64,000 nt of DNA from Chitinophagales bacterium (GTDB lineage Bacteria > Bacteroidota > Bacteroidia > Chitinophagales > Saprospiraceae). The stretch is from the NCBI GenBank assembly GCA_013299105.1, contig JAAFJY010000004.1, positions 260,241-324,240 of the forward strand, given 5' to 3'. Below, piece after piece: positions 1-9,032 of this stretch (position 1 is its first letter; each line of letters begins with the position of its first letter). Made by a program: the position numbers and the translations under genes. The notes below the pieces were generated by a model. That model was not told the DNA's origin and ran no database searches. It saw nothing but the letters and a program-made list of their open reading frames with translations.

Positions 1-40
1 CAATTTCGTTTATTTGATTTCCTAAGCGAAACATCATCCA

Positions 41-385
41 ATGGATAAACTAACGCACTATTCCGAACTGATTCAAGAGGCGATTACGTACTATGCCACC
101 ACCCGTAGAATGATCAATGGTCCGAATACTGATTACCAATTGATTTTTGACACCAAAAATCACCATTATCAGTTGTACCGCGTGGGTTGGGAAGGCCTGG
201 AAAGGGTCCACTACTGCGTATTCCACCTTGACATCATCAACGACAAGATATGGGCACAAGAGGATGCTACCGATTATGACATCATTGGCGTATTGGAGGA
301 CGAACACCACGTTCCTAAATCAGATATTGTATTGGCTTTTCATGCTCCATACCGTAGGCCATATACTGGTTATGCGGTAGCTTAA
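41..385 (+). CDS. XisI-like protein (fdxN element excision controlling factor family)
   Basis: A 114-residue soluble protein matching the small XisI family first described in cyanobacterial heterocyst DNA rearrangement. Visible family traits are the N-terminal MDKLTHYSELIQEAI helix, the core YQLYRVGWEGLERVHYCVFHLDI, and the terminal HAPYRRPYTGYAVA block, which is nearly invariant in the family. Length is typical. XisI genes usually sit directly behind xisH. Only 40 bases precede this start, and the last codons of an overlapping upstream reading frame end at 46-48, so any xisH would lie outside the window. Outside cyanobacteria the family has no established role, and no excision element is visible here. 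Family assignment is firm; function is unknown. Confidence 0.85.
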   Translation: MDKLTHYSELIQEAITYYATTRRMINGPNTDYQLIFDTKNHHYQLYRVGWEGLERVHYCVFHLDIINDKIWAQEDATDYDIIGVLEDEHHVPKSDIVLAFHAPYRRPYTGYAVA

Positions 386-403
386 TCACTACTATCAACA
401 AGC

Positions 404-1426
404 TCAAACCAATCCCCGCAGCACCCCAGCGCAATATTCCGGACTCAAGTCCCGCTGGGGTTCGCCTAGCATTTCGTAGCCTACCATGAACTTTTTGACC
501 GTGGCCGAGCGCAAAAGGGGAGGGTAAAAACACATGTGCCAATGCCAGGCCTGGTGCTCTTGTCCATCGGTTGGGGCCTGGTGAATGCCTGCTGAATAGG
601 GGAAAGAAGTATCAAAAAGGCGGTCATAAGCGGCCGTCAAACCCTTCAAGGTAAGTGCAAACAAGCGCTTTTCTTTCTCATCCATCTTGCTGATGTCGCG
701 CATTTGGCGGCGGGAGATGATCATGGTTTCATAAGGCCAAACCGCCCAGAAAGGCACCAGGGCCACAAATGCATCGTTTTTCAGCACAATCCTGGAGCCG
801 TCTTCCAGTTCTTGGTTCAAATAATCTGTCAAAAGGCTGTTGTCGCTTTTCCACCAATGTTTTTCTTGTTGGGTAGTTTTCTTTTGCACCTCCATTGGGA
901 TACTCGATTGGGCCCAGATCTGCCCATGTGGGTGAGGATTGCTGCAGCCCATGATTTCGCCCTTGTTCTCAAAAATCTGTACGTGCTTGATGTAGTCCAA
1001 GGCACCCAGTTTTTGGTATTCTTCCTGCCAGAGTTCAATCACCTGCACCAAGTTTTCTTCGCTGAGTTGGGGCATGGTGAGCGAGTGGTCGTGGCTGAAA
1101 CACACCACTTTACAGACGCCGATCTCACCTTTGGCTTGCAAAAGCCCATTTTGCCAGGTTTCGATGCTGCCTTCTGTCAAAATTGCCGCAAAGTCATTGA
1201 CAAAACTATAAGCGCCCTGGTAATTCGGGTTCAAATGCTCACCCGCCCGGCGATTGCCTGGGCAAAGGTAGCAAGTGGGGTCATAACTGGGTCTTTGTGG
1301 ATTGGGCAAGCTTTCGACTTTGCCCTGCCAGGGCCTTTTGGTCCGGTGCGGCGAAACCAAGATCCATTCTCCCGTCAGGATGTTGTAGCGCCGATGCGGA
1401 TGTTCCGTAATGTCTAGTGCTGGCAT
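404..1426 (-). CDS. galT: Galactose-1-phosphate uridylyltransferase
   Basis: A 340-residue GalT of the histidine-triad transferase class, which exchanges UMP between UDP-glucose and galactose-1-phosphate in the Leloir pathway in the cytoplasm. Residues visible at the expected places are the zinc-binding pair C52 and C55 (CYLCPGN), the SHDHS motif near residue 112, and the active-site H165-P166-H167 in NPHPHGQIWA, where the first His is the uridylylated nucleophile. The start codon at 1426 gives a typical N-terminus. No galK or galE lies next to it. The neighbour upstream on the same strand is a SNF2 helicase, separated by a 161-bp MITE-like element, so galT is probably transcribed on its own. 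Confidence 0.95.
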   Translation of the reverse strand: MPALDITEHPHRRYNILTGEWILVSPHRTKRPWQGKVESLPNPQRPSYDPTCYLCPGNRRAGEHLNPNYQGAYSFVNDFAAILTEGSIETWQNGLLQAKGEIGVCKVVCFSHDHSLTMPQLSEENLVQVIELWQEEYQKLGALDYIKHVQIFENKGEIMGCSNPHPHGQIWAQSSIPMEVQKKTTQQEKHWWKSDNSLLTDYLNQELEDGSRIVLKNDAFVALVPFWAVWPYETMIISRRQMRDISKMDEKEKRLFALTLKGLTAAYDRLFDTSFPYSAGIHQAPTDGQEHQAWHWHMCFYPPLLRSATVKKFMVGYEMLGEPQRDLSPEYCAGVLRGLV

Positions 1427-1463
1427 GTGTTTTGCTTGTCTGTTGGGTGATTGGAGGGCCTTA

Positions 1464-1624
1464 GAGCTTGTTTAAATATTGGGGGCTTAGTCAGAAAACG
1501 GGGCAAATTTTGACAAATCGAGGCAGAAAAAGCGGAGTTATGCAGCGCATAATGAGCATTTTCCTACCGAAGAGTAGGCGAAATTAGGCCGTTTTATGGC
1601 AAGCAAAAAATTTTAAACATGCTC
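1464..1624. mobile_element. 161-bp MITE-like element, copy 1
   Basis: The element is bounded by imperfect inverted ends GAGCTTGTTTAAAT and TTTTAAACATGCTC and flanked by a direct TTA duplication (1461-1463 and 1625-1627). A second copy of identical length lies at 29614-29774 in the opposite orientation, also with a three-base TNA duplication (TAA). No coding capacity is seen. The ends resemble GAAGCTGTTTAAAT at the end of the IS5-type transposase gene at the right edge, which is also next to TTA. This suggests a non-autonomous element moved by a related IS. Confidence 0.8.
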
Positions 1625-4585
1625 TTAAGTCAATAAAAACTCGATGTCTTCGCGGCTGTATTGCTCTTTTCCTACGTTTTCGATGATGTCTTCGGCCAAT
1701 TTGGACTTGTGCCCCTGCAATTTCAGGATTTTTTCTTCAATGCTGCCACGCGTGATGAATTTTACCGCAATCACGCTCTTGTCCTGTCCAATTCGGTGCG
1801 CACGGGCGATGGCTTGGTTTTCGGTGGTCGGATTCCACCAGGGGTCGAGGATGAAGACGTAATCGGCGGCAGTCAGGTTGAGCCCTGTGCCCCCGGCCTT
1901 GATCGAAATCAGGAAGGATTGGACCGTTGGATCTTGCTCAAATTTCTCGATTTCGGTTTTCCTTTTTTGCTGCGTCATGTCACCCGTCAAGATGGAATGC
2001 GGCAATTGCGTTTGTTCAAAATTACCGCTAAACAAGTGTAGGTATTGGACAAAAGAGCTGAAAAACAAGGCTTTGTGGTTGCTTCGCCGAATTGTTTCCC
2101 ATTGCTCTAGGATGTCATTGAACTTGCCGCTTTCGTCTGGAAATTCATCTGAAACGAGGCGTGGGTGGTTGGCAATTTGCCGCAATTTGGTCAATGATTG
2201 CAAGACCAAAATGCGGTACTGCGGGCTGTTAGCCGCGAAGTTTTCGAGCAGGTAATTGCGGGCTGCCGACTTCTCGCGCTCGTACAACTTGGCCTGTTCG
2301 GGCGTCATTTCGGAATAAAAAATCTGGGTAATGAGCGGCGGCAAGTCCTTGGCTACTTCTTCCTTGGTGCGGCGCAAAAGATAAGGGGCCACCAGGGTGC
2401 GCAGGCGCGACTTGCGATCTTCGTCTTGGTATTTTTCGATAGGGGTGACGAATTCGCGTTTGAAAAAAGCGAAATTACCCAGTAAACCGCTGTTGATGAA
2501 CTGCATTTGGGACCACAAATCACTCAGAGAGTTTTCGATGGGAGTGCCCGAAAGCGAGATTTTGTGTTTGCCTTTGAGGGTATTGATTACCTTGAAAACC
2601 TTGCTCTCGCGGTTTTTGATCTGCTGGCTTTCGTCGAGGATGATGTATTCAGCTTCGAGTTGCAACAAAAGATCCTCATCGCGCAGGGCAGTTTGGTAAG
2701 TGGTCAAAATCACGTCAAAACGGCGCAGCAAGCGAATGTCCTCGTAGCGCTTGGGCCCCACATGCTTGTAAGCCGTGAGCGAAGGGGCAAATTTTTGCAA
2801 TTCCGCTTCCCAGTTGAACACCAAAGAGGCGGGCAAAATGACCAGGGCGCTCAAGGGTTTGAGAAAATCCTCATCGGCGGCGGCAGAAAACAGGTCGAGT
2901 TGGGGGATGGAGGTTTGGGGCGCTTCTTTTTCGGCAACTTCGCTGGCATTTTGAGCTTTTTGGGCCTTGGCGTACAGCAAAAGGGCGATGGTTTGAAGGG
3001 TTTTGCCCAAGCCCATGTCATCAGCGAGGCAGGCTCCCAGGCGGTTGTGGTACAGTTTGATCAGCCAACGTAAGCCTTCCAATTGGTAGGGGCGCAAGTC
3101 AGCTTTGAGCAATTTATCGGGCAGGTAATTGGCTACATCCACATGCTCTTCGCTGCCGCCTTTTTGCTCTATTCCTAGCCCGTCAAGCAGGGTGTATTGG
3201 TTTTTCTTTAAAATGATGGAGTCTCTTTCGGTTTTACCAAATTGCATCAAGAGGCGGTATTTTTCCATCCACTCGAGGGGGATGATGAAAAACTGATCGT
3301 TGGGCAAGCGGAAAAAGCGATTGCCCTCGCGGATGTTGCGGGCAAAACGGACAAATGGGATTTCAAATTCGCCAATCAGCACCACACCATAGATATCGAA
3401 CCAGTCGTTGACCCGCTCCGAGTACAAACGCAAGCTGGCAGGATGCGGGTAGATTGGCATGTCTTGCAGATCGAAGGATTTGACCAAAAAACCGGCGGCT
3501 TGCAAGTCGCCCTGCTTACTGTTGAACCATTCGTTGAGGAAAAAGGGGTCTTCGGTTGGTTCACTTGGGCTGAAATAACCCAGGTCGTCGGGTTGCAAGC
3601 CGAGGGCATCCAGGCGGGCGATCCACTTTTGTTCACTTTTGAAATCGCGGCGCACTTGTAGGATGCGGATGTCGTCGCCAAAGTCGAGCTTGGTCTTTTT
3701 TTCCTTGAAATCCTTCCACTTGAACTCCGCACCAGGGTACTTCATCACGGCGTTGAGCATGATGTTGTTGGTGTAGGGGTGCAAAAGCAAACTGAGTTCG
3801 CAGGACTGGAGTTGGTCTTCGATCCGCATTTCAAAGCCCTCGGCATCAATGTCCACTTTCGAGGCTACTTTGAGGATGAAGGCTTCAAAATACTGCTTTA
3901 CCGAGGCCGCAGGGATGGTTACTTCGTCCCTTTTTTGAAAGGGTTTGACCATGTTGCCGTTGATCTCAGCCAGGCGGTACAAGTGGTAATCCACAAAAAC
4001 CCAGCCGGGCGTGTTGGTGATGGGCACCACGTCGCGGCTGCTGATTTGCCAGGGTTTTTCCTCGCCTTCGCTGAGTAAAAGGCGGTATTTTACCTCCTGT
4101 GAGTTGCGCTTGAAGTGCAGGTGTGGATCGAGTGGCTGGTTGTGGGTTTCCATCAAAAAATCCTTGACCAATACCTGGCGGGCCAAACTCCAGGTCACAT
4201 GCAGCTTGTTTTCAGTGATTAGGCTCAAGACCTGATCGAGTTTTTGCTGCACAAAAGTGTTGATCTTGGGTTGCAATTCTTTGTCGGCCCAGAGTTGGTC
4301 CAGGGCTTTGGGTTTCTTTTTGGGCGGGTTGAATTTTTTCTCCAGGTATTTGGGCTCCAGTTCTTCTACCAGGGAAAAAAGACGGGCTTGGGTTTCGTTG
4401 TGGGCAATGTTGAAACTGCCGATGGTTTTTTCCATGGCCCGCATTTTTACGTGCGCGAGCAGGCCTTCCTGGTCGAGCGAAACGATGTAAGCCGTAGGCA
4501 GGATCAAGCCCTCCACGAAGGGGACTAGATCGTACACGACCTCGAATTTTCCTTGAATTTCAGACTGGTTGTTGAATAAGTTCAC
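1625..4585 (-). CDS. SNF2-family DEAD/DEAH-box helicase
   Basis: A 986-residue bacterial Swi2/Snf2-type ATPase that would move on double-stranded DNA and remodel protein-DNA complexes. The C-terminal half carries all helicase motifs: Walker A ADDMGLGKT near residue 520, DESQ (Walker B) near 649, LSGTPIENS, and GGTGLNLTAADYV and RAHRIGQ near 890-925. The N-terminal ~450 residues look like the SNF2-associated region with no enzymatic motif. The stop codon TAA is formed by bases 1625-1627, the TTA target duplication of the adjacent MITE-like element, so the element inserted exactly at the end of this gene. The final residues REDIEFLLT look like a natural C-terminus. The upstream ~280 bp hold only repeats, so the gene is probably monocistronic. 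Confidence 0.93.
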   Translation of the reverse strand: MNLFNNQSEIQGKFEVVYDLVPFVEGLILPTAYIVSLDQEGLLAHVKMRAMEKTIGSFNIAHNETQARLFSLVEELEPKYLEKKFNPPKKKPKALDQLWADKELQPKINTFVQQKLDQVLSLITENKLHVTWSLARQVLVKDFLMETHNQPLDPHLHFKRNSQEVKYRLLLSEGEEKPWQISSRDVVPITNTPGWVFVDYHLYRLAEINGNMVKPFQKRDEVTIPAASVKQYFEAFILKVASKVDIDAEGFEMRIEDQLQSCELSLLLHPYTNNIMLNAVMKYPGAEFKWKDFKEKKTKLDFGDDIRILQVRRDFKSEQKWIARLDALGLQPDDLGYFSPSEPTEDPFFLNEWFNSKQGDLQAAGFLVKSFDLQDMPIYPHPASLRLYSERVNDWFDIYGVVLIGEFEIPFVRFARNIREGNRFFRLPNDQFFIIPLEWMEKYRLLMQFGKTERDSIILKKNQYTLLDGLGIEQKGGSEEHVDVANYLPDKLLKADLRPYQLEGLRWLIKLYHNRLGACLADDMGLGKTLQTIALLLYAKAQKAQNASEVAEKEAPQTSIPQLDLFSAAADEDFLKPLSALVILPASLVFNWEAELQKFAPSLTAYKHVGPKRYEDIRLLRRFDVILTTYQTALRDEDLLLQLEAEYIILDESQQIKNRESKVFKVINTLKGKHKISLSGTPIENSLSDLWSQMQFINSGLLGNFAFFKREFVTPIEKYQDEDRKSRLRTLVAPYLLRRTKEEVAKDLPPLITQIFYSEMTPEQAKLYEREKSAARNYLLENFAANSPQYRILVLQSLTKLRQIANHPRLVSDEFPDESGKFNDILEQWETIRRSNHKALFFSSFVQYLHLFSGNFEQTQLPHSILTGDMTQQKRKTEIEKFEQDPTVQSFLISIKAGGTGLNLTAADYVFILDPWWNPTTENQAIARAHRIGQDKSVIAVKFITRGSIEEKILKLQGHKSKLAEDIIENVGKEQYSREDIEFLLT

Positions 4586-4605
4586 TTGTGTGTGTTTGAA
4601 TCAAG

Positions 4606-4835
4606 ATTTTTTGTCTAAACCGGGATTTTTTGTCTGAACCAGAATTTGCAGAATTACAGCATTACTTGCATGACTTTGACTTTTTTGACTTTCAAAGAAT
4701 TCAAGAATATTGCCCGCTTCGCGGCCTAAAACGTCATGCTGGCGGGGCTGTAGGCCTCCAACATCGGTAGTCCAAATGTAAATGTCGTTTTTTGCGGGGC
4801 TGTAGGCCCCAAACGTTGGTCAGTCAGCATAACGC
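4606..4835. repeat. Intergenic repeat block (AAACCAGAATTT type and GC-rich hairpin type)
   Basis: Bases 4606-4720 hold repeats around TTTTTGTCTAAACC/TGAACCAGAATTTGCAGAATT, with internal 8-9-base periodicity, followed by GCATTACTTGCATGACTTTGAC. The same order occurs at 9540-9663. Bases 4736-4835 hold two copies of a GGGGCTGTAGGCC motif and the phrase AACGTTGGTCAGTCA. The reverse complement of this second block reappears at 51806-51850. No gene is seen between 4586 and 4867. Confidence 0.7.
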
Positions 4836-4867
4836 TAGCATCATGTTTCTCATAAAAATCACATAAA

Positions 4868-5839
4868 TCACAGTTCAGACAATATCCCCCGACCAAATAA
4901 ATCCTCAATTTTCTGCGCCAAGACCCGCGAATGGCCTTCGACGGCTTCCAGAGAACTGCCGCCCAGGTGGGGGGTCAGCACCACATTATCGGCCTGTCGC
5001 AGGTATTGAAAAGGTTCCGGCAGGGTGAGTGGGTCCAGGTTTTCAAAGGAATGCTCCTCGTATTCGAACACGTCCAGGGCCGCGCCCAGGACCTTACCGG
5101 ATTGCAGGTTTTTTACCAAATCTGCGGTATTGAGCACTGTGCCACGGGCGGTATTGAGCACATACACGGGCTTTTGGCAGTTTTGCAAAAAGGCATCGTT
5201 GAGGAAATAATGGTTTTCCGGCAGGTAAGGGATGTGCAGGCTGATGATGTCGGCCTCGGCCCAAATGCGCTCCAGCGGCACTTCCTCGGCCAGGGGATTG
5301 CCAAAACCCGTTTTGAACTTGTCATAAGCCAGGGTTTTCACCCCAAAACCTTGCAAGCGCTGGGCCAGGGCCGAGCCCATGTTGCCGTAGCCGATGATGC
5401 CCACAGTTTTGCCCTTGAGTTCGATGGCGCGGTTGGCCGCACGGATCCATTTTCCTTCACGAATTTGGCGGTCGGCGAGACCCAGTTTGCTCATCAGCAT
5501 CAACAACATGCCGATGGCGTGCTCGGCTACCGTATCCTTGCTGCCTTCTGGCGAAGTCAAGACCACTGTGCCCTGGTTTTCAGCGAATTCCACATCAATG
5601 TGTTCTACACCCACCCCATGTCGGGCGATGAAAGCCAAATGAGGAGCCTTGGCCAGTAAGTCTTTTTCCAAACGAAAACGACTGCGGATGGAAATGCCAA
5701 AAAACTGGTCGATGATGCCTGCAAACTCCTCCTGGGGGGTCTTTTCGTGGTGTTCGCAGGCATAGCCCAGCTCCGTCAAGCGCTGAAAGAGAAAAGGGTG
5801 TGCCTGGTCGAGAAAAGCTACTTTTCGTGGCGTGTTCAT
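4868..5839 (-). CDS. NAD-dependent D-isomer 2-hydroxyacid dehydrogenase (phosphoglycerate-dehydrogenase-like)
   Basis: A 323-residue cytoplasmic oxidoreductase. The Rossmann motif VGIIGYGNMGSALAQ (GxGxxG) binds NAD. The catalytic Arg lies in NTARGTVLN, the Glu in ALDVFEYEE, and the His in LTPHLGGSS. There is no C-terminal ACT domain, so it is a short member of the SerA-like group, and substrate cannot be fixed from sequence. The frame is open for 59 codons upstream, but that stretch is low-complexity and unlike the family. The ATG at 5839 (MNTPRKVAFLDQA) gives the normal N-terminus and is preferred. No serC or other serine-pathway gene lies nearby, so assignment as SerA is not claimed. Confidence 0.9.
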   Translation of the reverse strand: MNTPRKVAFLDQAHPFLFQRLTELGYACEHHEKTPQEEFAGIIDQFFGISIRSRFRLEKDLLAKAPHLAFIARHGVGVEHIDVEFAENQGTVVLTSPEGSKDTVAEHAIGMLLMLMSKLGLADRQIREGKWIRAANRAIELKGKTVGIIGYGNMGSALAQRLQGFGVKTLAYDKFKTGFGNPLAEEVPLERIWAEADIISLHIPYLPENHYFLNDAFLQNCQKPVYVLNTARGTVLNTADLVKNLQSGKVLGAALDVFEYEEHSFENLDPLTLPEPFQYLRQADNVVLTPHLGGSSLEAVEGHSRVLAQKIEDLFGRGILSEL

Positions 5840-5997
5840 GATTGATCCTTCATTTTTGCAAAGCCTTGCCTGAGAAAAAGGAAAAAATTTGCAGGGGGAT
5901 AAAGGTAGGAAAAAAATGGGGGATTGTGTGCAACAGTGAGCATTGGGTCGCTGATTTGACAGTAACGTGAGTTCTGGTTTGTTCGGCATGTTTTTTT

Positions 5998-6055
5998 GAC
6001 ATACGATAGACGACATACGACTTACGACATATGATTTAGGGGCTCGCTGGGGAAA
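5998..6055. repeat. Degenerate heptamer tract (ACNTACG type)
   Basis: About five degenerate units (ACATACG, ATAGACG, ACATACG, ACTTACG, ACATATG) are followed within about 20 bases by GGCTCGCTGG. A cleaner version of the same tract, also followed by GAGCTCGCTGG, lies at 63670-63736. This is the first part of the gene-free stretch 5840-6327. Confidence 0.6.
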
Positions 6056-6067
6056 TTTGTCGTGTTT

Positions 6068-6200
6068 TAGGGAGCGTAAAAAATAAGGTGGACGGATTGG
6101 GGTTTAGTAAAAAAAGAAAAGCAACTGACTGGAAGGATTTGTGTTCTTTTTTTGCTAAACCTCAAAAGCAAATACGTCCAGTTTATTTTAGCTCAAATAC
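6068..6200. repeat. ~135-bp imperfect inverted-repeat element, copy A
   Basis: The sequence starts TAGGGAGCGTAAAAAATAAG and ends TTATTTTAGCTCAAATAC. The outer arms pair as GAGC-NN-AAAATAA-NN-TGGAC, and an inner pair TTTAGTAAAAAAAGAA / TTCTTTTTTTGCTAAA adds a second stem. Matching copies lie at 24265-24399 (opposite strand) and 58373-58507. It has no ORF. The MITE-like character is inferred from the terminal inverted repeats and constant length. Confidence 0.75.
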
Positions 6201-6327
6201 TTATTGCATACTTTGGTTAATGGTCGTATATTGCGTTATGGTTCTGAATTAGTATTGATTATAAAAAGCCTTAACGATCAATCACCTCAAAATCGCCATT
6301 TTTACTGGTAATAATATACTCAATAGA

Positions 6328-6561
6328 ATGCCAACAATACTTCGAATTTTAGGATTCAGATTCTTCTTTTACAGCAATGAAAGTGCGGAGCCTCCCCACA
6401 TTCATGTAGAAAAAGGTGATGGCAATGGAAAGTACTGGTTAGATCCTGTAGAAAAAGATTATATGCACAATTTCACAAAGAAAGAAGAAAAGCAAGTCGA
6501 GGAAATCGTATTTGAAAACCAATCCTTCTTCAAAACCAAATGGCATGAATTCTTCAGCTGA
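6328..6561 (+). CDS. DUF4160-family protein
   Basis: A 77-residue protein with the hallmark of DUF4160: an N-terminal MPTILRILGFRFFFYSNE followed by EPPHIHVEKGDGNGKYWLDP. In this family the PPHIHV box is the most conserved part. The 3' end overlaps the next gene, a DUF2442 member, by 17 bases if that gene starts at 6545. DUF4160 and DUF2442 genes are often found as overlapping pairs and have been suggested to be toxin-antitoxin-like, but no activity is established. The ~490 bases upstream hold only the heptamer tract and an inverted-repeat element, so a promoter close to 6250-6320 is likely. Confidence 0.8.
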   Translation: MPTILRILGFRFFFYSNESAEPPHIHVEKGDGNGKYWLDPVEKDYMHNFTKKEEKQVEEIVFENQSFFKTKWHEFFS

Positions 6562-6793
6562 ACCAACTCAAGTCAAAGCCATCGACGTTCGGATCGAGGA
6601 ACATCGTTTTTATGTATTGCTGGCCGACGGCCGAGAACTGGGCATCCCATACGAATGGTTCTGGCGATTGGCTGAGGCGAATCTTGAACAACGCCAAAAT
6701 TGGCGCCTGATGGCGAATGGTACGGGCATTCATTGGGAGGACATCGACGAAGACCTATCCATCAAAGGACTATTGGAAGGAAAAAATGACTAG
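6545..6793 (+). CDS. DUF2442-family protein
   Basis: An 82-residue protein with the DUF2442 pattern: VKAIDVRIEEHRFYVLLADGRELGIPYEWFWRLAEA, then NWRLMANGTGIHWEDIDEDLSIKGLL. The central IHWEDIDEDLSI phrase is the family signature. An alternative ATG at 6512 would add 11 residues and lengthen the overlap with the DUF4160 gene. The ATG at 6545 is chosen because it keeps only a short overlap and matches the usual family length. The pair probably forms one transcription unit and may be translationally coupled. Confidence 0.82.
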   Translation: MNSSAEPTQVKAIDVRIEEHRFYVLLADGRELGIPYEWFWRLAEANLEQRQNWRLMANGTGIHWEDIDEDLSIKGLLEGKND

Positions 6794-6977
6794 GTGCCTG
6801 GGGGGCTGCGTTTTGACTTGTTACCTTTGGTGCAAGGGTTTTGATGGTAGTCATTTTTATATAAATATTATTTAAGCATATTTAATGCGGATGAAAATTT
6901 GAACCCACCAACCCAAAAATCCATCCAAAAACTAACCTCACGCCACAGCACTTTAGGGGCTTTACAAAAAATAAGAT

Positions 6978-7114
6978 ACCCAAATTCAATGAGCCGTAGC
7001 ATCTTCGAGCTCTATCTTTTCAACATTTCAACCCTTCAACATTTCAACTACCCTAGGGTTTTAATGAAAGCATGAACTTGCGCCTTGGGTATGTTTTTAT
7101 TTAGAGACTCCCTT
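6978..7114 (+). promoter_or_regulatory. Upstream repeat block shared with the CBS gene; possible promoter
   Basis: This stretch aligns with 58629-58762. Shared parts include ACCCAAAT, GCATCTT, CTTTTCAACATTTCAACCC, TGAACTTGCG, TGGGTAT, TTTTATTT and CTCCCT. Both copies end 20-45 bases before the start codon of an otherwise unrelated gene (7160 and 58783). A TGAACTTGCG element about 20 bases before TATGTTTT resembles a weak Bacteroidota -33/-7 pair. Promoter function is inferred. The rest of the 6794-7159 gap shows nothing further. Confidence 0.45.
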
Positions 7115-7159
7115 AAACCATCCCTTCCAAACCCAGTCCAACCCCCAAAACCAAAAACC

Positions 7160-9004
7160 ATGCGCCCAATTCTCCTACTCCTATCCTTGTGCTGCAGCTT
7201 CGCCCTTAGCGCCCAATCCACCGTAACCACCACCAACGGCCCCATCCAAGGCAGTACCGAAGAAGGCATCCTCGCCTTCAAAGGCATCCCTTACGCCAAG
7301 CCGCCCGTAGGCGACTTGCGCTGGCAGGCCCCGCAAGCGCCCGCTGCCTGGACCCAAGTGCTCAAAACCACCGATTTTTCGCCCAAATGCCCGCAGAAAT
7401 CATTCAGCAGCACCCAGGATAGCGCGGTGGAAGAAGGCGTGGAAGACTGCCTTTACCTCAATGTCTGGACACCCGCCCTGAGTGGCAAACGCCCGGTGAT
7501 GTTCTGGATTCATGGCGGCGGCAACCAGCAAGGATCGGCCTCAGAAGAAACGAGCGGTACGCCGCTTTATTCAGGTAAATTCCTGGCCTCCCGCAAGGAT
7601 GTAGTGGTGGTGACCATCAATTACCGCCTGGGAGCCCTGGGCTACTTGGCGCACCCGGCTTTGGCGGCCAGCAGCCCCAGCAAAACTTCGGGAAATTACG
7701 GTCTGATGGACCAAATCTTGGCCTTGCAATGGGTCAAAAACAACATCTCCCGCTTTGGTGGTGACCCTGAGAATGTGATGGTTTTTGGCGAATCAGCCGG
7801 AGCAGTGAATACGTCTTTGTTGCTTACTTCACCCTTGAGCAAGGGCCTTTTTCACAAGGCGGGCATTCAAAGTGGCTCGCCCGTGGCCTCACCTTATATG
7901 GTAGGGGAGAATTTTGGCAAAAGTTTCGCCACTCGCATGGGTTGTGCAACGGGCAGCCTGGAGCAGCAACTGCAATGCCTGAAAAAAGTGCCAATTGAAA
8001 AAATGATCGCCGAATTGGAGAGCCCCCTCGCTGGTGGAAAAGTGACCCTGGGCTGGGGGCCAGTGGTGGACGGTTTGGTGCTCGACAAAGACCCCATTCT
8101 CAAATATTTCACCGGGCAACACCACAAAATGCCCATTTTGTTGGGCTCAAACGCCGATGAAATGTCGGTTTCAGTACCCTTGGTCGTTACGCCCGCCCAA
8201 GTCAGGGCCTTGTTCGATGCCTACGTGCCCGAAGCTTACGAAAGTGAAGGGCTCACCCTTTACCCACCTGGCAGCACCAATACCCAAGCCCGACAGTCGT
8301 ATGTACAAGCACTGACCGATGCCCAATTCACCGCCCCAGCGCGCCGCCTGGCCAAGGTTTTGGATGCTTTTCAAGCCGAGCCCGTTTGGCGATACTTTTA
8401 CAGCCACAGCATGGCTGGATTGGCCAGTGTGTATGGGGCAGGGCATGGTTTGGAATTGCCCTATGTTTTCCAAACCGTGGAGGAATCTCGTTATGGAAAA
8501 GGAGCTTCTTTCAACGACAAGGACCGCGCTGTGGCCAAAATGATGCTGGATTATTGGACCAATTTTGCGCGTACAGGCAACCCCAATGGCAATGGTCAAG
8601 CCACCTGGCCGCTGTATGAAGGACTAAAAGATACCTATATCGACCTCAAGAGCCCGGCCAGCAGCGGCGAAGGCCTGCGCACCGTAAAAAGTGATTATTG
8701 GGACCGCGCCCGTTCGGTCAGCACCGCCGTGACGGCCCCCAATGCATTAAAAGGAGTGGTGCTGGAAACGCCGACCATTTACCAGGCGGGTGCACAGCTC
8801 AGCGTGAAAATGGAGGAAGCGCAGGTAGTGAACATTGAAGCATTCAATTTAATGGGGCAAAAACTCACCCAAGTTTTCAGTGGCAAATTGAGTGCTGGCG
8901 AGCAGAAATTGGATTTTATTTTGCCTGAAAATATTCATGGCCTGGTGTTGTTGCGGGCTGAGGTGGCTGGATGGACTGCTGCACTTAAGATTTGGAAACC
9001 TTGA
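7160..9004 (+). CDS. Secreted type-B carboxylesterase with T9SS sorting domain
   Basis: A 614-residue exported serine hydrolase of the carboxylesterase/lipase type-B family, expected to hydrolyse carboxylic esters. A signal peptide (MRPILLLLSLCCSFALSAQ) leads into the esterase core. The oxyanion segment is FWIHGGGNQQGSAS and the nucleophile is S212 in FGESAGAV. The triad is completed by E334 (NADEMS) and H429 (GAGHGLELP). The last ~75 residues form a beta-rich domain ending VAGWTAALKIWKP, typical of type IX secretion C-terminal domains, so the enzyme should be cell-surface or released. The ATG at 7160 is preferred over the frame opening at 7085, because the signal peptide starts there. The gene stands alone behind the shared upstream block. 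Confidence 0.93.
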   Translation: MRPILLLLSLCCSFALSAQSTVTTTNGPIQGSTEEGILAFKGIPYAKPPVGDLRWQAPQAPAAWTQVLKTTDFSPKCPQKSFSSTQDSAVEEGVEDCLYLNVWTPALSGKRPVMFWIHGGGNQQGSASEETSGTPLYSGKFLASRKDVVVVTINYRLGALGYLAHPALAASSPSKTSGNYGLMDQILALQWVKNNISRFGGDPENVMVFGESAGAVNTSLLLTSPLSKGLFHKAGIQSGSPVASPYMVGENFGKSFATRMGCATGSLEQQLQCLKKVPIEKMIAELESPLAGGKVTLGWGPVVDGLVLDKDPILKYFTGQHHKMPILLGSNADEMSVSVPLVVTPAQVRALFDAYVPEAYESEGLTLYPPGSTNTQARQSYVQALTDAQFTAPARRLAKVLDAFQAEPVWRYFYSHSMAGLASVYGAGHGLELPYVFQTVEESRYGKGASFNDKDRAVAKMMLDYWTNFARTGNPNGNGQATWPLYEGLKDTYIDLKSPASSGEGLRTVKSDYWDRARSVSTAVTAPNALKGVVLETPTIYQAGAQLSVKMEEAQVVNIEAFNLMGQKLTQVFSGKLSAGEQKLDFILPENIHGLVLLRAEVAGWTAALKIWKP

Positions 9005-9032
9005 GGTTGAGAGGCCGTCGCGCAGGTTTGTA

